A stretch of DNA of 64,000 nucleotides from JACSRF01 sp963695505. GTDB lineage: Bacteria > Chloroflexota > Anaerolineae > Promineifilales > Promineifilaceae. Each line of letters opens with the position of its first letter. Position 1 is the first letter of the stretch. Below are positions 10,007 to 18,987 of this stretch, piece by piece. The stretch spans positions 69,592-133,591 of the forward strand of contig CAVOGX010000008.1 of assembly GCA_963695505.1 (NCBI GenBank), in the 5' to 3' direction. Under the pieces are notes generated by a model. It was not told where the DNA came from and made no database searches. It worked only from the letters and a program-made list of their open reading frames with translations. The position numbers and the translations under genes are program-made.

Positions 10007-10046
10007 GAAAAGCCCTCTTACAGGACAAGAGCCTGTAAGAGGGCTT
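10007..10046 (-). terminator. Rho-independent terminator of the DUF11 gene
   Basis: There is a perfect 15-bp stem (arms 10010-10024 and 10032-10046) with a 7-base loop. On the minus strand the stem is followed by TTTT. It lies 29 bp beyond the stop at 10075 and upstream of the start at 9992, so it separates the DUF11 transcript from the following membrane-protein gene. Confidence 0.85.
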
Positions 10047-10074
10047 CATCAATACAAAAGTTTATTCGGTTTTA

Positions 10075-11460
10075 TCATGGTAGGGGAGCCGTGCGGAACC
10101 AATCAACTTCCGCTTCGGTTCCAGAATATTCATTGGACGAAGCAAAAATGCCCCAGTAGGTTCCACCACCAATATATTCTGTGTCACGGCCTGACCCAAC
10201 AGTATTTCCGTTTACAAAAACCTCAATATAACCGTCTTCATGTACATCAATGCGCCACTCGTTCCATCCACTGGGATTTCCTACAACAACATCGCGGAAA
10301 GGAATAAGTACCCTGTCTCCACGACCGGCATTATTAACTGGATCGTGGTAATCGATACGCTTCAGCTCAATTCGCATTTTGTCAGTCGTAGGCAGTGTAC
10401 CAAACCAAATTATGTTCAAACGGTAATAGTGGTTGAAGCAGCTTGAATAATCGGCGTTGGGGCACGTTGACCCATCCCAGTCTCCGCCAAACACAATCCC
10501 ATAGCTGTGTAGGTTATCAATTCCTCCGCCTAATTTAACGCTTGTACCAACAGAATATGCGTTCCAAGGAACCTGCACTAATGGGGAAGCAATAGCATAA
10601 TCCCAACGGCCATTAATCTTTAAGACCATATTTTGATCTTCATAGTAAAGGCGGTTATCCACATCATCCGTGTCTTGCCGCCGAATTACCCAACCACCAG
10701 ATGTGTCAAAAAAACCATCAAAGAAAACGTTGTATTGCATGCGCACATTTGACCAATTACTATTCACCCCGTTTGCCATCGCGCGCACACGATAATAATA
10801 AGGGTTGGTGTTAGTCGTTGGTGTGTGCTCAAAGATACGAGATGTTGCGTTTCCCATATCATATTCCACAGCATCTAAGAAATCTGGCTGAGTTGATTCT
10901 TGCAACACGTAGGTGGCTCCGGTAATCCCTACATCATTCCAGGAAACGGTCCATTGGAAAGTTTGATTGTTGTTCGCTGATGTAGGCAAACCAATTGCAT
11001 TCATGATTGGTGTAGGCACCGGCATATGTATGATGGGCATGAAAAGATAAGCAGTGGTTTGAATATCTACCATGATTTCATCAGAGATTGGTTCGCCAAC
11101 ACCTGTTACCATCGCTGTGTTGGTGATGGTATCTTCAGATGAAACAGTGTCAGTTACCAGCGCAGAAAACATGAGGTTTATTTCACCGCCGTTTTCAGTT
11201 ATGGCTCCTGTCCAGGTAATTACGTTGTTAACCACACCATAACTACCACCACCAACCACATCTAAACTTCCTTCAACAAAGGTTAATTCCATAGGCAATG
11301 CATCGGTCAGGGTAACACTATCTGCCATACTGCCCCCGCTGTTGCTGACAACTATGGTGTAATCAATTATGCCACCAGGAAAAACGGTGGGCTGCACGGC
11401 AGTTTTACTTACGTTTAATATTGCTGGAGGTTGCTGAAATGACTGTAAAACCGGCATCAT
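10075..11460 (-). CDS. DUF11-repeat surface protein, C-terminal part (frameshifted from 11930)
   Basis: This frame encodes a DUF11 repeat (ILNVSKTAVQPTVFPGGIIDYTIVVSNSGG..LTDALPMELTFVEGSLDVVGGGSYG), then a fibronectin-like segment (TFQWTVSWNDVG..YYYRVRAMANGVNSNWSNV) and a C-terminal jelly-roll-like domain (about residues 240-461; FFDTSGGW, GYIEVFVNG, YWGIFASSNEYSGTEAEVDWF). DUF11 repeats are typical of secreted adhesive or surface-layer-associated proteins. The apparent start MMPVLQSF is an artefact of frame. The upstream part of the same gene is at 11568-11930, and a short stretch in the third frame (about 11461-11590, LTFAAALTETAVAGNMITNTAEVTG) bridges them. Two same-direction one-base shifts separate the three pieces. 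The terminator at 10007-10046 follows. Confidence 0.8.
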   Translation of the reverse strand: MMPVLQSFQQPPAILNVSKTAVQPTVFPGGIIDYTIVVSNSGGSMADSVTLTDALPMELTFVEGSLDVVGGGSYGVVNNVITWTGAITENGGEINLMFSALVTDTVSSEDTITNTAMVTGVGEPISDEIMVDIQTTAYLFMPIIHMPVPTPIMNAIGLPTSANNNQTFQWTVSWNDVGITGATYVLQESTQPDFLDAVEYDMGNATSRIFEHTPTTNTNPYYYRVRAMANGVNSNWSNVRMQYNVFFDGFFDTSGGWVIRRQDTDDVDNRLYYEDQNMVLKINGRWDYAIASPLVQVPWNAYSVGTSVKLGGGIDNLHSYGIVFGGDWDGSTCPNADYSSCFNHYYRLNIIWFGTLPTTDKMRIELKRIDYHDPVNNAGRGDRVLIPFRDVVVGNPSGWNEWRIDVHEDGYIEVFVNGNTVGSGRDTEYIGGGTYWGIFASSNEYSGTEAEVDWFRTAPLP

Positions 11461-11567
11461 CGGTAATTAGTGAACCTGTTCCAGTAACTTCTGCAGTGTT
11501 GGTGATCATGTTGCCAGCAACGGCCGTTTCCGTCAAAGCAGCGGCAAAAGTAAGGGTCACTTGTGTG

Positions 11568-11930
11568 TCATTGTTCACTGCTCCCGGTCCACGTGATCAC
11601 ATTCCCGGACACACCATATTCCCCGCCACCCACAACATCTAAGGCAGAAATGTTATACAGTTCTCCTGGCAATGTGTCTGTCAGCACCACAGGGAAAGCA
11701 GGGCTGGTGCCAATGTTCGCAACCACAATACTGTAATTGACCATACCACCAGGCTGTACTTCCATTACATCGACGGTTTTGGTGACCTGCAAATCTGGCA
11801 TAAGCGTGGCCTCAATTTCCTGCGCCCTCAGTGCCTGTACTAGTCCCAATAACAACGTAAGGGACAAAAATGCTCCCATGATTGCTGCCACACGGGTTCC
11901 TGTCCAATAATACTTCTGTTTTTCAACCAT
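11568..11930 (-). pseudogene. DUF11-repeat surface protein, N-terminal part with signal peptide
   Basis: It starts at the ATG at 11930, preceded by GAGGAAAACA, a good ribosome binding site; an upstream in-frame ATG at 11945 is less likely. A basic N-terminus, a hydrophobic segment (IMGAFLSLTLLLGLVQAL) and RAQE form a classical signal peptide. The first DUF11 repeat follows (LQVTKTVDVMEVQPGGMVNYSIVVANIG..LTDTLPGELY..VVGGGEYGVSGNVITWTG). The frame then hits a stop after SSEQ, whereas a one-base shift continues the repeat as AVNNDTQVTLTFAAALTE. The same product continues, after a second shift, in 10075-11460. Either the gene is decaying or the assembly has two single-base errors. Confidence 0.75.
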
Positions 11931-12028
11931 TGTTTTCCTCTCCATTTATCCACATGGGGTTAATTATTAACAATAATTAGAAATACTACCTTAGCAAAAT
12001 TGTTCAGTCAAAACTTTCACAATGCTTA

Positions 12029-14317
12029 TCAGGGCACTGAGATATTGGTTAGATAGATCGCATCAGTAAATGTATCAGTACGCAACAGACGATCAGATGT
12101 TAGCAAATTGTACATGCCTACTAACAAGGGTACCTCTCCCTCTTTTATGTCTAAAGGTAAGTCTATGACATGAGCATCGCGGATAATTTGCCCCGGTTCC
12201 CAACGTGTAGTGGGCATGATACCGCAGTCCGGCGTGCCATCATGCTGAGCGCGCATTTCGCCATCGAACAGGTGCGTAAAAACCTGGTAGTTTTGCTCGA
12301 AAGGGGTCAGCGCTTGCCAGTACAAGGTAACAATGATTCGTCCGCCCGGCACGGCCTTTGTCGTATCTAAATTATAGCCCAACAGGCGCACCTGCTCATC
12401 ACCCAAAGTAACATTTACAGGGTTATCGCCGCCATATGCATGAGGAGCCACCTCTGCGGGCGTACGCCAAAGGGAATGGCCCACCGCATCGCGAACTACG
12501 GTACTGACTGCATTACGGCCGTACACCACCAACCCCTCCATCCCCGCTACCTGCACCTCTGCTTCCACCTCCAAATCGTCCAACCATGCCGGGTCATAAG
12601 GCACTACATCTTGCACTCGCGCCGCCCTAATGAAAGTTGCAAAATCGGCGCAGTGCGTGCGGGGCGCCTGACCCATGTACCAGGAAGTGATTTCTTGCTC
12701 TTCATTACTGGCATAAGGTAATTCTGTAACCAAATCGGCGGCCATTCTCCAACCTGCCTGGTGCGGAAAACCGAAAATGCCATACAGAGGAGGCTGTTCC
12801 CAGGTAGTGGGATAGAAGTGCGGGCGGTTTTCCGCCCACGTGCGCTGCCGTTCAGGCGTGTGATCTACAAAAAGTAACCAAGGATAAACGGCCGTTACCC
12901 CAACAAAAAGCAGTAGCAATCCCCACGCCAACCACACTCTGCGCCGCCCCGCCAGCCTTTTCCCCATCGCCCATGCTCCGACCGCTGCTAGCAATACCCA
13001 TCCTGGAAAAAATGTATATACATGGGTGCGCGGATCTGCCACCAGAAAAAGGTAAAAGAGTAAAGGCGTAAGAAAGAAAAGGAGCAGCGTTATATTAAGG
13101 TGCAAAGGAAAGCGCTGGCTTTGATCTGTAACAAGCACAACCAGCCCGATCACCGCCAAAAGTGCCAGACCCAGCACATAATACAAACTATTGTAAAAAG
13201 AAATCATTTGCCAAACCTGGGTGCCGCTCCAGTTTAACAGCCCCGATTCCGCACTGGCTCCCAGACGGCCCTGCACCAGGTATTGCGCCGTGCGCGCAAA
13301 GTTAGGATCGCGCACAAAAGGGACATAAAAAATCCCCAAAATCAGTAGCCCCACGCTCCCCGCTACCATCCAGTCGCGCCCGGCAAGTTGGCGCTGCTGC
13401 CACACCCGTCGAACTATCAACCAAACTATCGTGGGCACAACAAAAATGGCATCATAGTGGGCTAACAATCCCCCAGCCAGGAAAACGGCCGTGCCTACCA
13501 AATCACGCCGCCGCCCCACCGCCCCATAACGCACCGCGCCCAGCACAGCCAGGGTGCCCCACAACATCACCAGGCTTTGGTACTGTACAATGCGCCCAAA
13601 AGCCACCCCAAAGCCATTCAGCGCGAACAATAGCCCCGCCAGCAGCGCCGCTGTTGTTCCCAGCCAGCGCTGCGCAAGCACAAACAACGCCAACACGGCC
13701 AACAAGCTGGCCCAGGTAAAGGGCAACCGCGCCCAAAACTCATTCAATTGCCCCGCCAACTGCCACATCGACAGGGGGAGCAAAATCTCCATGGGCCCCT
13801 TTTGGTGCAAAAAAATTTCGGCATCGTCTCCGGTAATCATGGCCGCCGCCCGCACCATAATTATCCCCTCGTCCCCCTGAAACTCGCTGTAAGATAGGTT
13901 GGTCAGGCGTAAGGCTAGCGCCAGTAAGAGGATGGCCGCCAACGCCCTCACTGCGCGGCGACGCCAAAATCTTAGCGGCCGCAGCCAGTTTACCGCCCGC
14001 CAGCGCAGCAGGGGCAGTAAAGCAATCAGAAGATGCAGCAGCAGTTGCGGCAGGCGAGGTATGGGACCCGGCAATTCGTGAAGCAGCAGCACGAGCAGGG
14101 CATTTAGCAGGGGAGGCAGCGCGGCAGCAATTACCAGGCGTTCTAACCATGGGCCATCGGCCACCGCTAGCCAGGTTACGGCTGGCCAAAAGAACAGCAG
14201 CATAAACGCAGCCAGTTGAGACCAAGGGGGTGAAAGGGGAAGAAGAATGGCAACGGCCGTTACTACCACCCCTGCCGTTATGACCACAACTTGCCTGCTA
14301 CATCCCACTTTTTTCAC
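12029..14317 (-). CDS. GT39/ArnT-like glycosyltransferase with C-terminal beta-rich module
   Basis: A 762-residue polytopic protein. After four helices comes the loop SYSEFQGDEGIIMVRAA, with the acidic pair expected of GT-C catalytic loops, then HQKGPMEILLPLSMW and eight or more helices. The C-terminal ~130 residues form the shared soluble module (LLGYNLDTTKAVPGGRIIVTLYWQAL, QVFTHLFDG, QHDGTPDCGIMPTTRWEPG). The start is GTG at 14317, overlapping the stop of the upstream gene as GTGA, so the two are translationally coupled. GT39 enzymes transfer sugars from polyprenyl phosphate at the outer face of the membrane; donor and acceptor are unknown. Downstream of the stop is a small AT-rich inverted repeat (TAATTATT-AAC-AATAATTA, 11961-11979) of unclear role. 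Confidence 0.8.
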   Translation of the reverse strand: MKKVGCSRQVVVITAGVVVTAVAILLPLSPPWSQLAAFMLLFFWPAVTWLAVADGPWLERLVIAAALPPLLNALLVLLLHELPGPIPRLPQLLLHLLIALLPLLRWRAVNWLRPLRFWRRRAVRALAAILLLALALRLTNLSYSEFQGDEGIIMVRAAAMITGDDAEIFLHQKGPMEILLPLSMWQLAGQLNEFWARLPFTWASLLAVLALFVLAQRWLGTTAALLAGLLFALNGFGVAFGRIVQYQSLVMLWGTLAVLGAVRYGAVGRRRDLVGTAVFLAGGLLAHYDAIFVVPTIVWLIVRRVWQQRQLAGRDWMVAGSVGLLILGIFYVPFVRDPNFARTAQYLVQGRLGASAESGLLNWSGTQVWQMISFYNSLYYVLGLALLAVIGLVVLVTDQSQRFPLHLNITLLLFFLTPLLFYLFLVADPRTHVYTFFPGWVLLAAVGAWAMGKRLAGRRRVWLAWGLLLLFVGVTAVYPWLLFVDHTPERQRTWAENRPHFYPTTWEQPPLYGIFGFPHQAGWRMAADLVTELPYASNEEQEITSWYMGQAPRTHCADFATFIRAARVQDVVPYDPAWLDDLEVEAEVQVAGMEGLVVYGRNAVSTVVRDAVGHSLWRTPAEVAPHAYGGDNPVNVTLGDEQVRLLGYNLDTTKAVPGGRIIVTLYWQALTPFEQNYQVFTHLFDGEMRAQHDGTPDCGIMPTTRWEPGQIIRDAHVIDLPLDIKEGEVPLLVGMYNLLTSDRLLRTDTFTDAIYLTNISVP

Positions 14318-16041
14318 CGGCTATTCCCCACATCATAAATAAATATTGAATACCCCACCCGCGCATCCGGTTCCCGTTCGCGAAACCAAGTGTATACATG
14401 CTTATCGGCCGTTAACAGCGGGAATTCCCACAAACTGGTGGCACTAATTGCGTAAACACCTGGGGCCGGAATGGCCGGATCAAAGGGAAGCTGCCACCAG
14501 GCATCGAAAAACTGGGGCTGACCTACACCGCCTAATCCTGGCAAAGGGTCGTAGTCAATGCCGTAATAGTCCGGTTCCGCCGTGCCAAACCAGCCCAGCT
14601 TCACCCGCTCAACCTCGTTTTCTACCAGCCAGTCCGCCAGCCGCCGTAAATCCTGGCCCCAGTCCACGTTGCTGTCAATCAAAATGTTGTAGCCCTGCGC
14701 CGGGCCACCCGCCAGTTGGTTAAAAAAGCTCAAATAGTGAGGATGGATACCTAGTACTGTCACCACCTGAGCGATTATCAAAAAAAGGGGAATAAAAGTT
14801 GATAAATAATTTCCTTGAATTCGCAATCTGTCCACCCACAAGCTTTCTCCTCGCCGTTCGCTAGCTGCCCCACCAGCAATCAACAGGTACAAAAAGGGCA
14901 GTATGGGCAGCAAATGACGATATCCAATGTTCAACCCGCTTTGCAGAGTGAGAGCGAAGTAACCCAGCGCGGGCAGCAGCAAGAAGAGCGCTCGCCTTCG
15001 CTGCGTCGGCTGTCGCAGCAAAACCAGCAGCGCCAACACCGCTCCCAACAGCGTCAGCAGCGGCGTTTTTACTGCTAAAGCTACTGGAAAGTACGCCCAG
15101 AATCCCGTGGTCGTCGTTTCACCCAGCAGAAAGGCGGTACGCCCCCCCTGATTCAGCAGCAAAATCTGCTCGATGCCCGCCCAAAAGGTAGGCATTGGTC
15201 CGCTAAAATCATTGAGACCCATTAGTATTTGGCTGCCAAAGCGAAACGGCCGAAACTCAAACCCAAACAGCGCCCACACCACCAGCAGCGACGCCAGCCC
15301 CGCGCTGCCAAACTGCAGCAGCCGTCGCCACGCACCGCGCCAGCCATCTATCCCCGAATAAAGCGGTAGCAAAGCCAGCAGCGCCCAGAGAGGCACAAAG
15401 GCCAAAACAGACAATTTGCTGGCAAAAGCCAGACCCAGGCAAAATGCCCCCCAAAACCAGCGCCGCCACGACCACTCGGAGTAATTCCACAACTGCCAAA
15501 GTGCCAATGTTGCCAGCAGCATAAAAAGTGTGCCGCCCAGGTCAGTGGTAGTATAACGGCCGTTTGCCAAAATATTCGGGTCAAAAAGCAGCAGCGGCAG
15601 CGCTAGCAAGGCTGTGCGCCGCCCCCACAACTGCTGCGCCAGATGAAAACCTACCAGCCCCAGCGCCAGCGTCAGCCACACGATGGGCAGCCGCGCTAAA
15701 AAAACAATTTGGTTCACATAAGGTCTATTGTAATCCCACAAAAACTGGTCGGCGTAAAAATACCAGTACACCCCCACCGGCTCCATGGCCTGCCAGCTTG
15801 GCTGGTCGGTGGGCAAGCTCAGGTCTGGTAGCGCCAGCAGCGGCAGCGCAGAGATGGCGTTCACCAGAGTAGGATGCTCCAGGCTGAGGCGGGGATCGCC
15901 CGTACGTAAAAAGGTAATCCCACGGGCAATGTGGTTTTGCTCATCCATGGTGGGGCTGTCTAGAACCATACTATTGAGCGCCAGCCAGAAGAAAAGCCAA
16001 ATTAAGGGAATCACAAACCAGAGATACCGCCGTTTTGCCAT
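14314..16041 (-). CDS. GT39-family phospholipid-carrier-dependent glycosyltransferase
   Basis: About 575 residues from MAKRRYLW. The first helix (FVIPLIWLFFWLAL) is followed by DSPTMDEQNHIARGITFLRTGDPRLSLEHPTLV, a textbook GT39 first loop with the catalytic acidic pair and the HP motif. Multiple helices follow, with a C-terminal soluble tail containing DSNVDWGQDLRRLADWL, which is common in this family in Chloroflexota. The frame stays open to 16110, but the segment before 16041 (MSRRDKEAVALC) looks non-native. It forms a two-gene unit with 12029-14317 (4-bp overlap) and is divergent from the flippase-like gene at 16140. It probably glycosylates a surface polymer or protein. Confidence 0.82.
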   Translation of the reverse strand: MAKRRYLWFVIPLIWLFFWLALNSMVLDSPTMDEQNHIARGITFLRTGDPRLSLEHPTLVNAISALPLLALPDLSLPTDQPSWQAMEPVGVYWYFYADQFLWDYNRPYVNQIVFLARLPIVWLTLALGLVGFHLAQQLWGRRTALLALPLLLFDPNILANGRYTTTDLGGTLFMLLATLALWQLWNYSEWSWRRWFWGAFCLGLAFASKLSVLAFVPLWALLALLPLYSGIDGWRGAWRRLLQFGSAGLASLLVVWALFGFEFRPFRFGSQILMGLNDFSGPMPTFWAGIEQILLLNQGGRTAFLLGETTTTGFWAYFPVALAVKTPLLTLLGAVLALLVLLRQPTQRRRALFLLLPALGYFALTLQSGLNIGYRHLLPILPFLYLLIAGGAASERRGESLWVDRLRIQGNYLSTFIPLFLIIAQVVTVLGIHPHYLSFFNQLAGGPAQGYNILIDSNVDWGQDLRRLADWLVENEVERVKLGWFGTAEPDYYGIDYDPLPGLGGVGQPQFFDAWWQLPFDPAIPAPGVYAISATSLWEFPLLTADKHVYTWFREREPDARVGYSIFIYDVGNSR

Positions 16042-16139
16042 ATCTAGCGGATTATATGCCAGGGCAGCAGCGTCACAAAGTGCAACCGCTTCTTTGTCGC
16101 GCCGTGACAAGGTAACGAGGTGCAGATAGAATTCTGTTT

Positions 16140-17093
16140 GTGAAGAAACACCTCTCTAATTTGCTAAAGGTTGGCGTGACGGTAGTTGGGTTGGTGCTGG
16201 TGCTGCGCGACCTGGACCCCGCTGAAATTGGGGCAGTGCTGCTGCAAGCCGATTGGCGCTGGCTGCTGGTTGGTTTCTTTCTGATTAGTGCCAGTATGTT
16301 CTTGCGGGCGTACCGCTGGCTAATTTTGCTGCGCGGTATTGGCGTCAACGTGCGCTTTTGGCGCCTAGCAGAACTGTATTTCGTGGGCAACTTCTTCAAC
16401 GCTTTCTTACCATCGGGCTTTGGGGGGGATGTGGTGCGGATATTAGAGGTGACAAAGGATGTGGAGCTAGATGTGGCCACGGGCACGGTTTTTCTTGATC
16501 GTGTTTCGGGGCTGATTATGCTTTTTGTCATGGCGCTGGGCATGCTTCCTTTTCAGGAAGTAAGTCCCGGGCCAGAAATTGTGTCTTTTACGGCCGTTGC
16601 GGCTGTGGTCAGCATTTTAGGCATTATCCTGCTGCTCGAACACAACCTCATTTTGCGCTTTGGTGGCTGGCTGCCCGGTCCGCTTTCCCCCAAAGGAAAT
16701 GGGCTCTTGGCCAAGGTGCTTAAAGCGGTGCAAGCCTGCGGCTGGCGTGCGGTTTTGGGCGCCCTAGGTGTGTCTACCTTGTTTAACCTCATGCTCATTA
16801 CCTGGTGGTGGACGACGGGCCAGGCCTTGGGTTTATCGGTTACCTATGGCTATTATCTAGGGGTGGTGCCGATTTTGTCGGTGGCGCTGCTGGTCCCTTC
16901 CATCGGTGGCCTGGGTGTGCGCGAGGCGCTGGCTCCCACCTTGTTTGCCGGGGCGGGGGTCGTCGAGGAAACGGCCGTAGCCCTTTCGCTGCTCATTTTT
17001 GTCCTCACCCGCCTATCTGGCCTGTTGGGTGCGCCACTCTACATTCTCTCCATCCTTCGCCAAAACCGGGCCAAAGCCGAGGCCGCCCAGTAG
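16140..17093 (+). CDS. Lysylphosphatidylglycerol synthase TM-region / flippase-like membrane protein
   Basis: A 317-residue protein with eight or so helices and the UPF0104/LPG_synthase_TM features: an early FLRAYRWLILLR, then AELYFVGNFFNAFLPSGFGGDVVRILEVTKD, and a late VPSIGGLGVREALAPTLFAGAG. Proteins of this family without the synthase domain are thought to move lipids or lipid-linked sugars across the membrane. The start is GTG at 16140. Only a distant GAGG is seen upstream, so the start is moderately certain. It is divergent from the GT39 gene, which suggests a shared regulatory gap and a role in the same surface glycan pathway. Confidence 0.85.
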   Translation: MKKHLSNLLKVGVTVVGLVLVLRDLDPAEIGAVLLQADWRWLLVGFFLISASMFLRAYRWLILLRGIGVNVRFWRLAELYFVGNFFNAFLPSGFGGDVVRILEVTKDVELDVATGTVFLDRVSGLIMLFVMALGMLPFQEVSPGPEIVSFTAVAAVVSILGIILLLEHNLILRFGGWLPGPLSPKGNGLLAKVLKAVQACGWRAVLGALGVSTLFNLMLITWWWTTGQALGLSVTYGYYLGVVPILSVALLVPSIGGLGVREALAPTLFAGAGVVEETAVALSLLIFVLTRLSGLLGAPLYILSILRQNRAKAEAAQ

Positions 17094-17206
17094 TAATTGC
17101 ATTGCCCCTTCATCGGCCCTCACCTATAATCAGAATTAGCAGTTAAACGATGAATTACTAATCATTGGCTATTGACCATTGACAATTTCTCAAAAGGAGT
17201 CTTCCC

Positions 17207-17962
17207 ATGCGTACCCCTATTATTGCTGGTAACTGGAAAATGAATAAAACGCCAGCCGAGGCAGCCGCCTTTGCCAACGAGATAAAAGAAGCTCTCAACG
17301 CTATTGAAGGCGTTGATATTGCCTTTTGCCCGCCAGCCATCGCCATTCCGGCCGTGGCAGAAGCTGTCAAGGGCACCAAAATCGGTGTTGGCGCGCAAAA
17401 TATGTACTATGAAGAAAAAGGAGCCTACACGGGCGAGCTGGCCCCCAACATGCTCACCCCCTTCTGCCAGTACGTCATCCTCGGGCATTCTGAACGACGC
17501 GGCTACTTCGGCGAAACTGACGAAGGCGTGAATAAGAAAATCAAGGCCGCCCTGGCCCACAATCTGACGCCCATTGTGTGCGTGGGTGAGAGCCTGGAAC
17601 AAAATGAAGCAGGGGAAACCCACGTATTTGTGAGCGGGCAAGTGCGGGCTGCTTTTGCCGGTTTATTAGTTGAACAAGCGGTGAAGTGCATCATAGCCTA
17701 CGAACCCATTTGGGCCATCGGCACGGGCAAAACCGCCACCACGGAACAAGCTGGTGGCATCATTGGCCAGACTGTGCGGGCCACCTTTGCCGGGCTGTTT
17801 GGCGAAGCCGCAGCACAGCAGTTGCGCATTCAATATGGTGGCAGCGTCAATGAACAAAACAGCGCCGAACTAATGGCCCATCCCGATATTGATGGCGCCC
17901 TGGTGGGTGGCGCCAGCTTGAAGCCGAGTTTTGTAGGATTGGTGCGAAACGCAGCAGGATAA
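17207..17962 (+). CDS. tpiA: Triosephosphate isomerase
   Basis: It interconverts glyceraldehyde 3-phosphate and dihydroxyacetone phosphate in cytosolic glycolysis and gluconeogenesis. At 251 residues it has normal length. All landmarks are present: GNWKMNK (catalytic Lys), ILGHSERR (catalytic His), AYEPIWAIGTGKTAT (catalytic Glu and mobile loop 6) and the phosphate-binding IQYGGSVN and DGALVGGASL. The start has AAAGGAG at an ideal distance. It stands alone rather than with gapA/pgk. The gap before it (17094-17206) holds intergenic simple sequence (ATTGGCTATTGACCATTGA-like). Confidence 0.98.
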   Translation: MRTPIIAGNWKMNKTPAEAAAFANEIKEALNAIEGVDIAFCPPAIAIPAVAEAVKGTKIGVGAQNMYYEEKGAYTGELAPNMLTPFCQYVILGHSERRGYFGETDEGVNKKIKAALAHNLTPIVCVGESLEQNEAGETHVFVSGQVRAAFAGLLVEQAVKCIIAYEPIWAIGTGKTATTEQAGGIIGQTVRATFAGLFGEAAAQQLRIQYGGSVNEQNSAELMAHPDIDGALVGGASLKPSFVGLVRNAAG

Positions 17963-18008
17963 CGCAAACGTCAGGGAGAGTAGTTGGCAAATTAGCCACT
18001 AACCGTAA

Positions 18009-18809
18009 ATGAGCATGGCTAATGCAGTTTTGCCCCTCGTTTGGGTAATATCAACGTTTCTCATATTGCTGCTGATGCAGCGCTGGATTCACCGGCACTT
18101 ACATGGCGTGAGCATGCTGTTAACCCGTCGCGCTGATTGGGCAGTTGTAATTTATTCGCTGATTTTGCTTCCGGGGGTGTTTTTACATGAACTGAGCCAT
18201 TGGGTGGTAGCGACGCTGTTGGGAGTGCGCACGGGTTCGTTTTCGATTATCCCACGCCGCCAGCCTGATGGCTCAATCGTGCTGGGTTACGTGGAGTATT
18301 ACAAAGGACGTTCGTTGGGGCCGGTGCGGGAAAGCCTGGTGGGGGGTGCGCCGCTTATTGTGGGAACAGCCGTTATTCTTCTCATTGGCTACAAAATATT
18401 TGCCGTCACCGACTTGACTGTCGCCATCCAAAGCGGGGACATTGCCCAGCTCACTCAGGCTATGCAGCAAACCCTGGCTGCAAACGATGTGTTCGTCTGG
18501 CTCTACCTTTTATTTGCCATCAGCAATGCGATGATGCCCAGTCCCGCCGACCGCCGGGCGTGGCCGGGCTTCTTACTCACTGTTGGCGTTGTCGTCCTGG
18601 CTCTCTACCTGCTGGGGCTGACCGACGTGATTCTTAGCGAATTAACCGCGCCCGTTACCACAGCAACAGGCTATCTGGGCACGGCATTTACACTGTCCAT
18701 TGCGGTCGATCTATTTTTTATGCTGTTTATTGCACTGGCCGAGTGGGTGATTGGCCGCGTGTTGGGTGTTTCGGTGGTGTATGGCGCAAACTCATCAACA
18801 AAGGGCTGA
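18009..18809 (+). CDS. M50-like membrane metalloprotease homologue
   Basis: A 266-residue polytopic protein. The second to third hydrophobic region holds GVFLHELSHWVVATLLGV, an HExxH zinc motif inside a membrane helix as in site-2 proteases and other M50 relatives. A later FAISNAMMPSPADRRAWPG could supply the third ligand (Asp) in the place of the family's NxxPxxxxDG. Four further helices follow. No PDZ or CBS domain is present. It lies 46 bp after tpiA. Whether it cleaves a membrane-bound regulator is unknown; the adjacent metal regulator is not an obvious substrate. Confidence 0.65.
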   Translation: MSMANAVLPLVWVISTFLILLLMQRWIHRHLHGVSMLLTRRADWAVVIYSLILLPGVFLHELSHWVVATLLGVRTGSFSIIPRRQPDGSIVLGYVEYYKGRSLGPVRESLVGGAPLIVGTAVILLIGYKIFAVTDLTVAIQSGDIAQLTQAMQQTLAANDVFVWLYLLFAISNAMMPSPADRRAWPGFLLTVGVVVLALYLLGLTDVILSELTAPVTTATGYLGTAFTLSIAVDLFFMLFIALAEWVIGRVLGVSVVYGANSSTKG

Positions 18810-18987
18810 ACGGCCGTTGCCCGTCATCTCATTGACAAGGGTTGATGAGTATGCTAGCTTTTGACAAAAGCAACGCGCCATCCGCCAAATCATATCCAAA
18901 TTTTTCAGGTTTTCTTCATTGTTTGCCCAGAAGCGGGAATCCGCTCTGATTTTGCCAATGTTTTTATGATCATGAAGGACATCTACT

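Noticed and set aside
9993..10052. N-terminal extension of the PTPS-related protein to 10052
   Set aside because: It would be translated from the terminator hairpin of the upstream gene, and MARLTGYIRR at 9992 is a better start.
11961..11979. AT-rich inverted repeat TAATTATT-AAC-AATAATTA as terminator
   Set aside because: There is no GC stem and no T-run. It could be an operator or promoter element of the DUF11 gene, but nothing else supports it.
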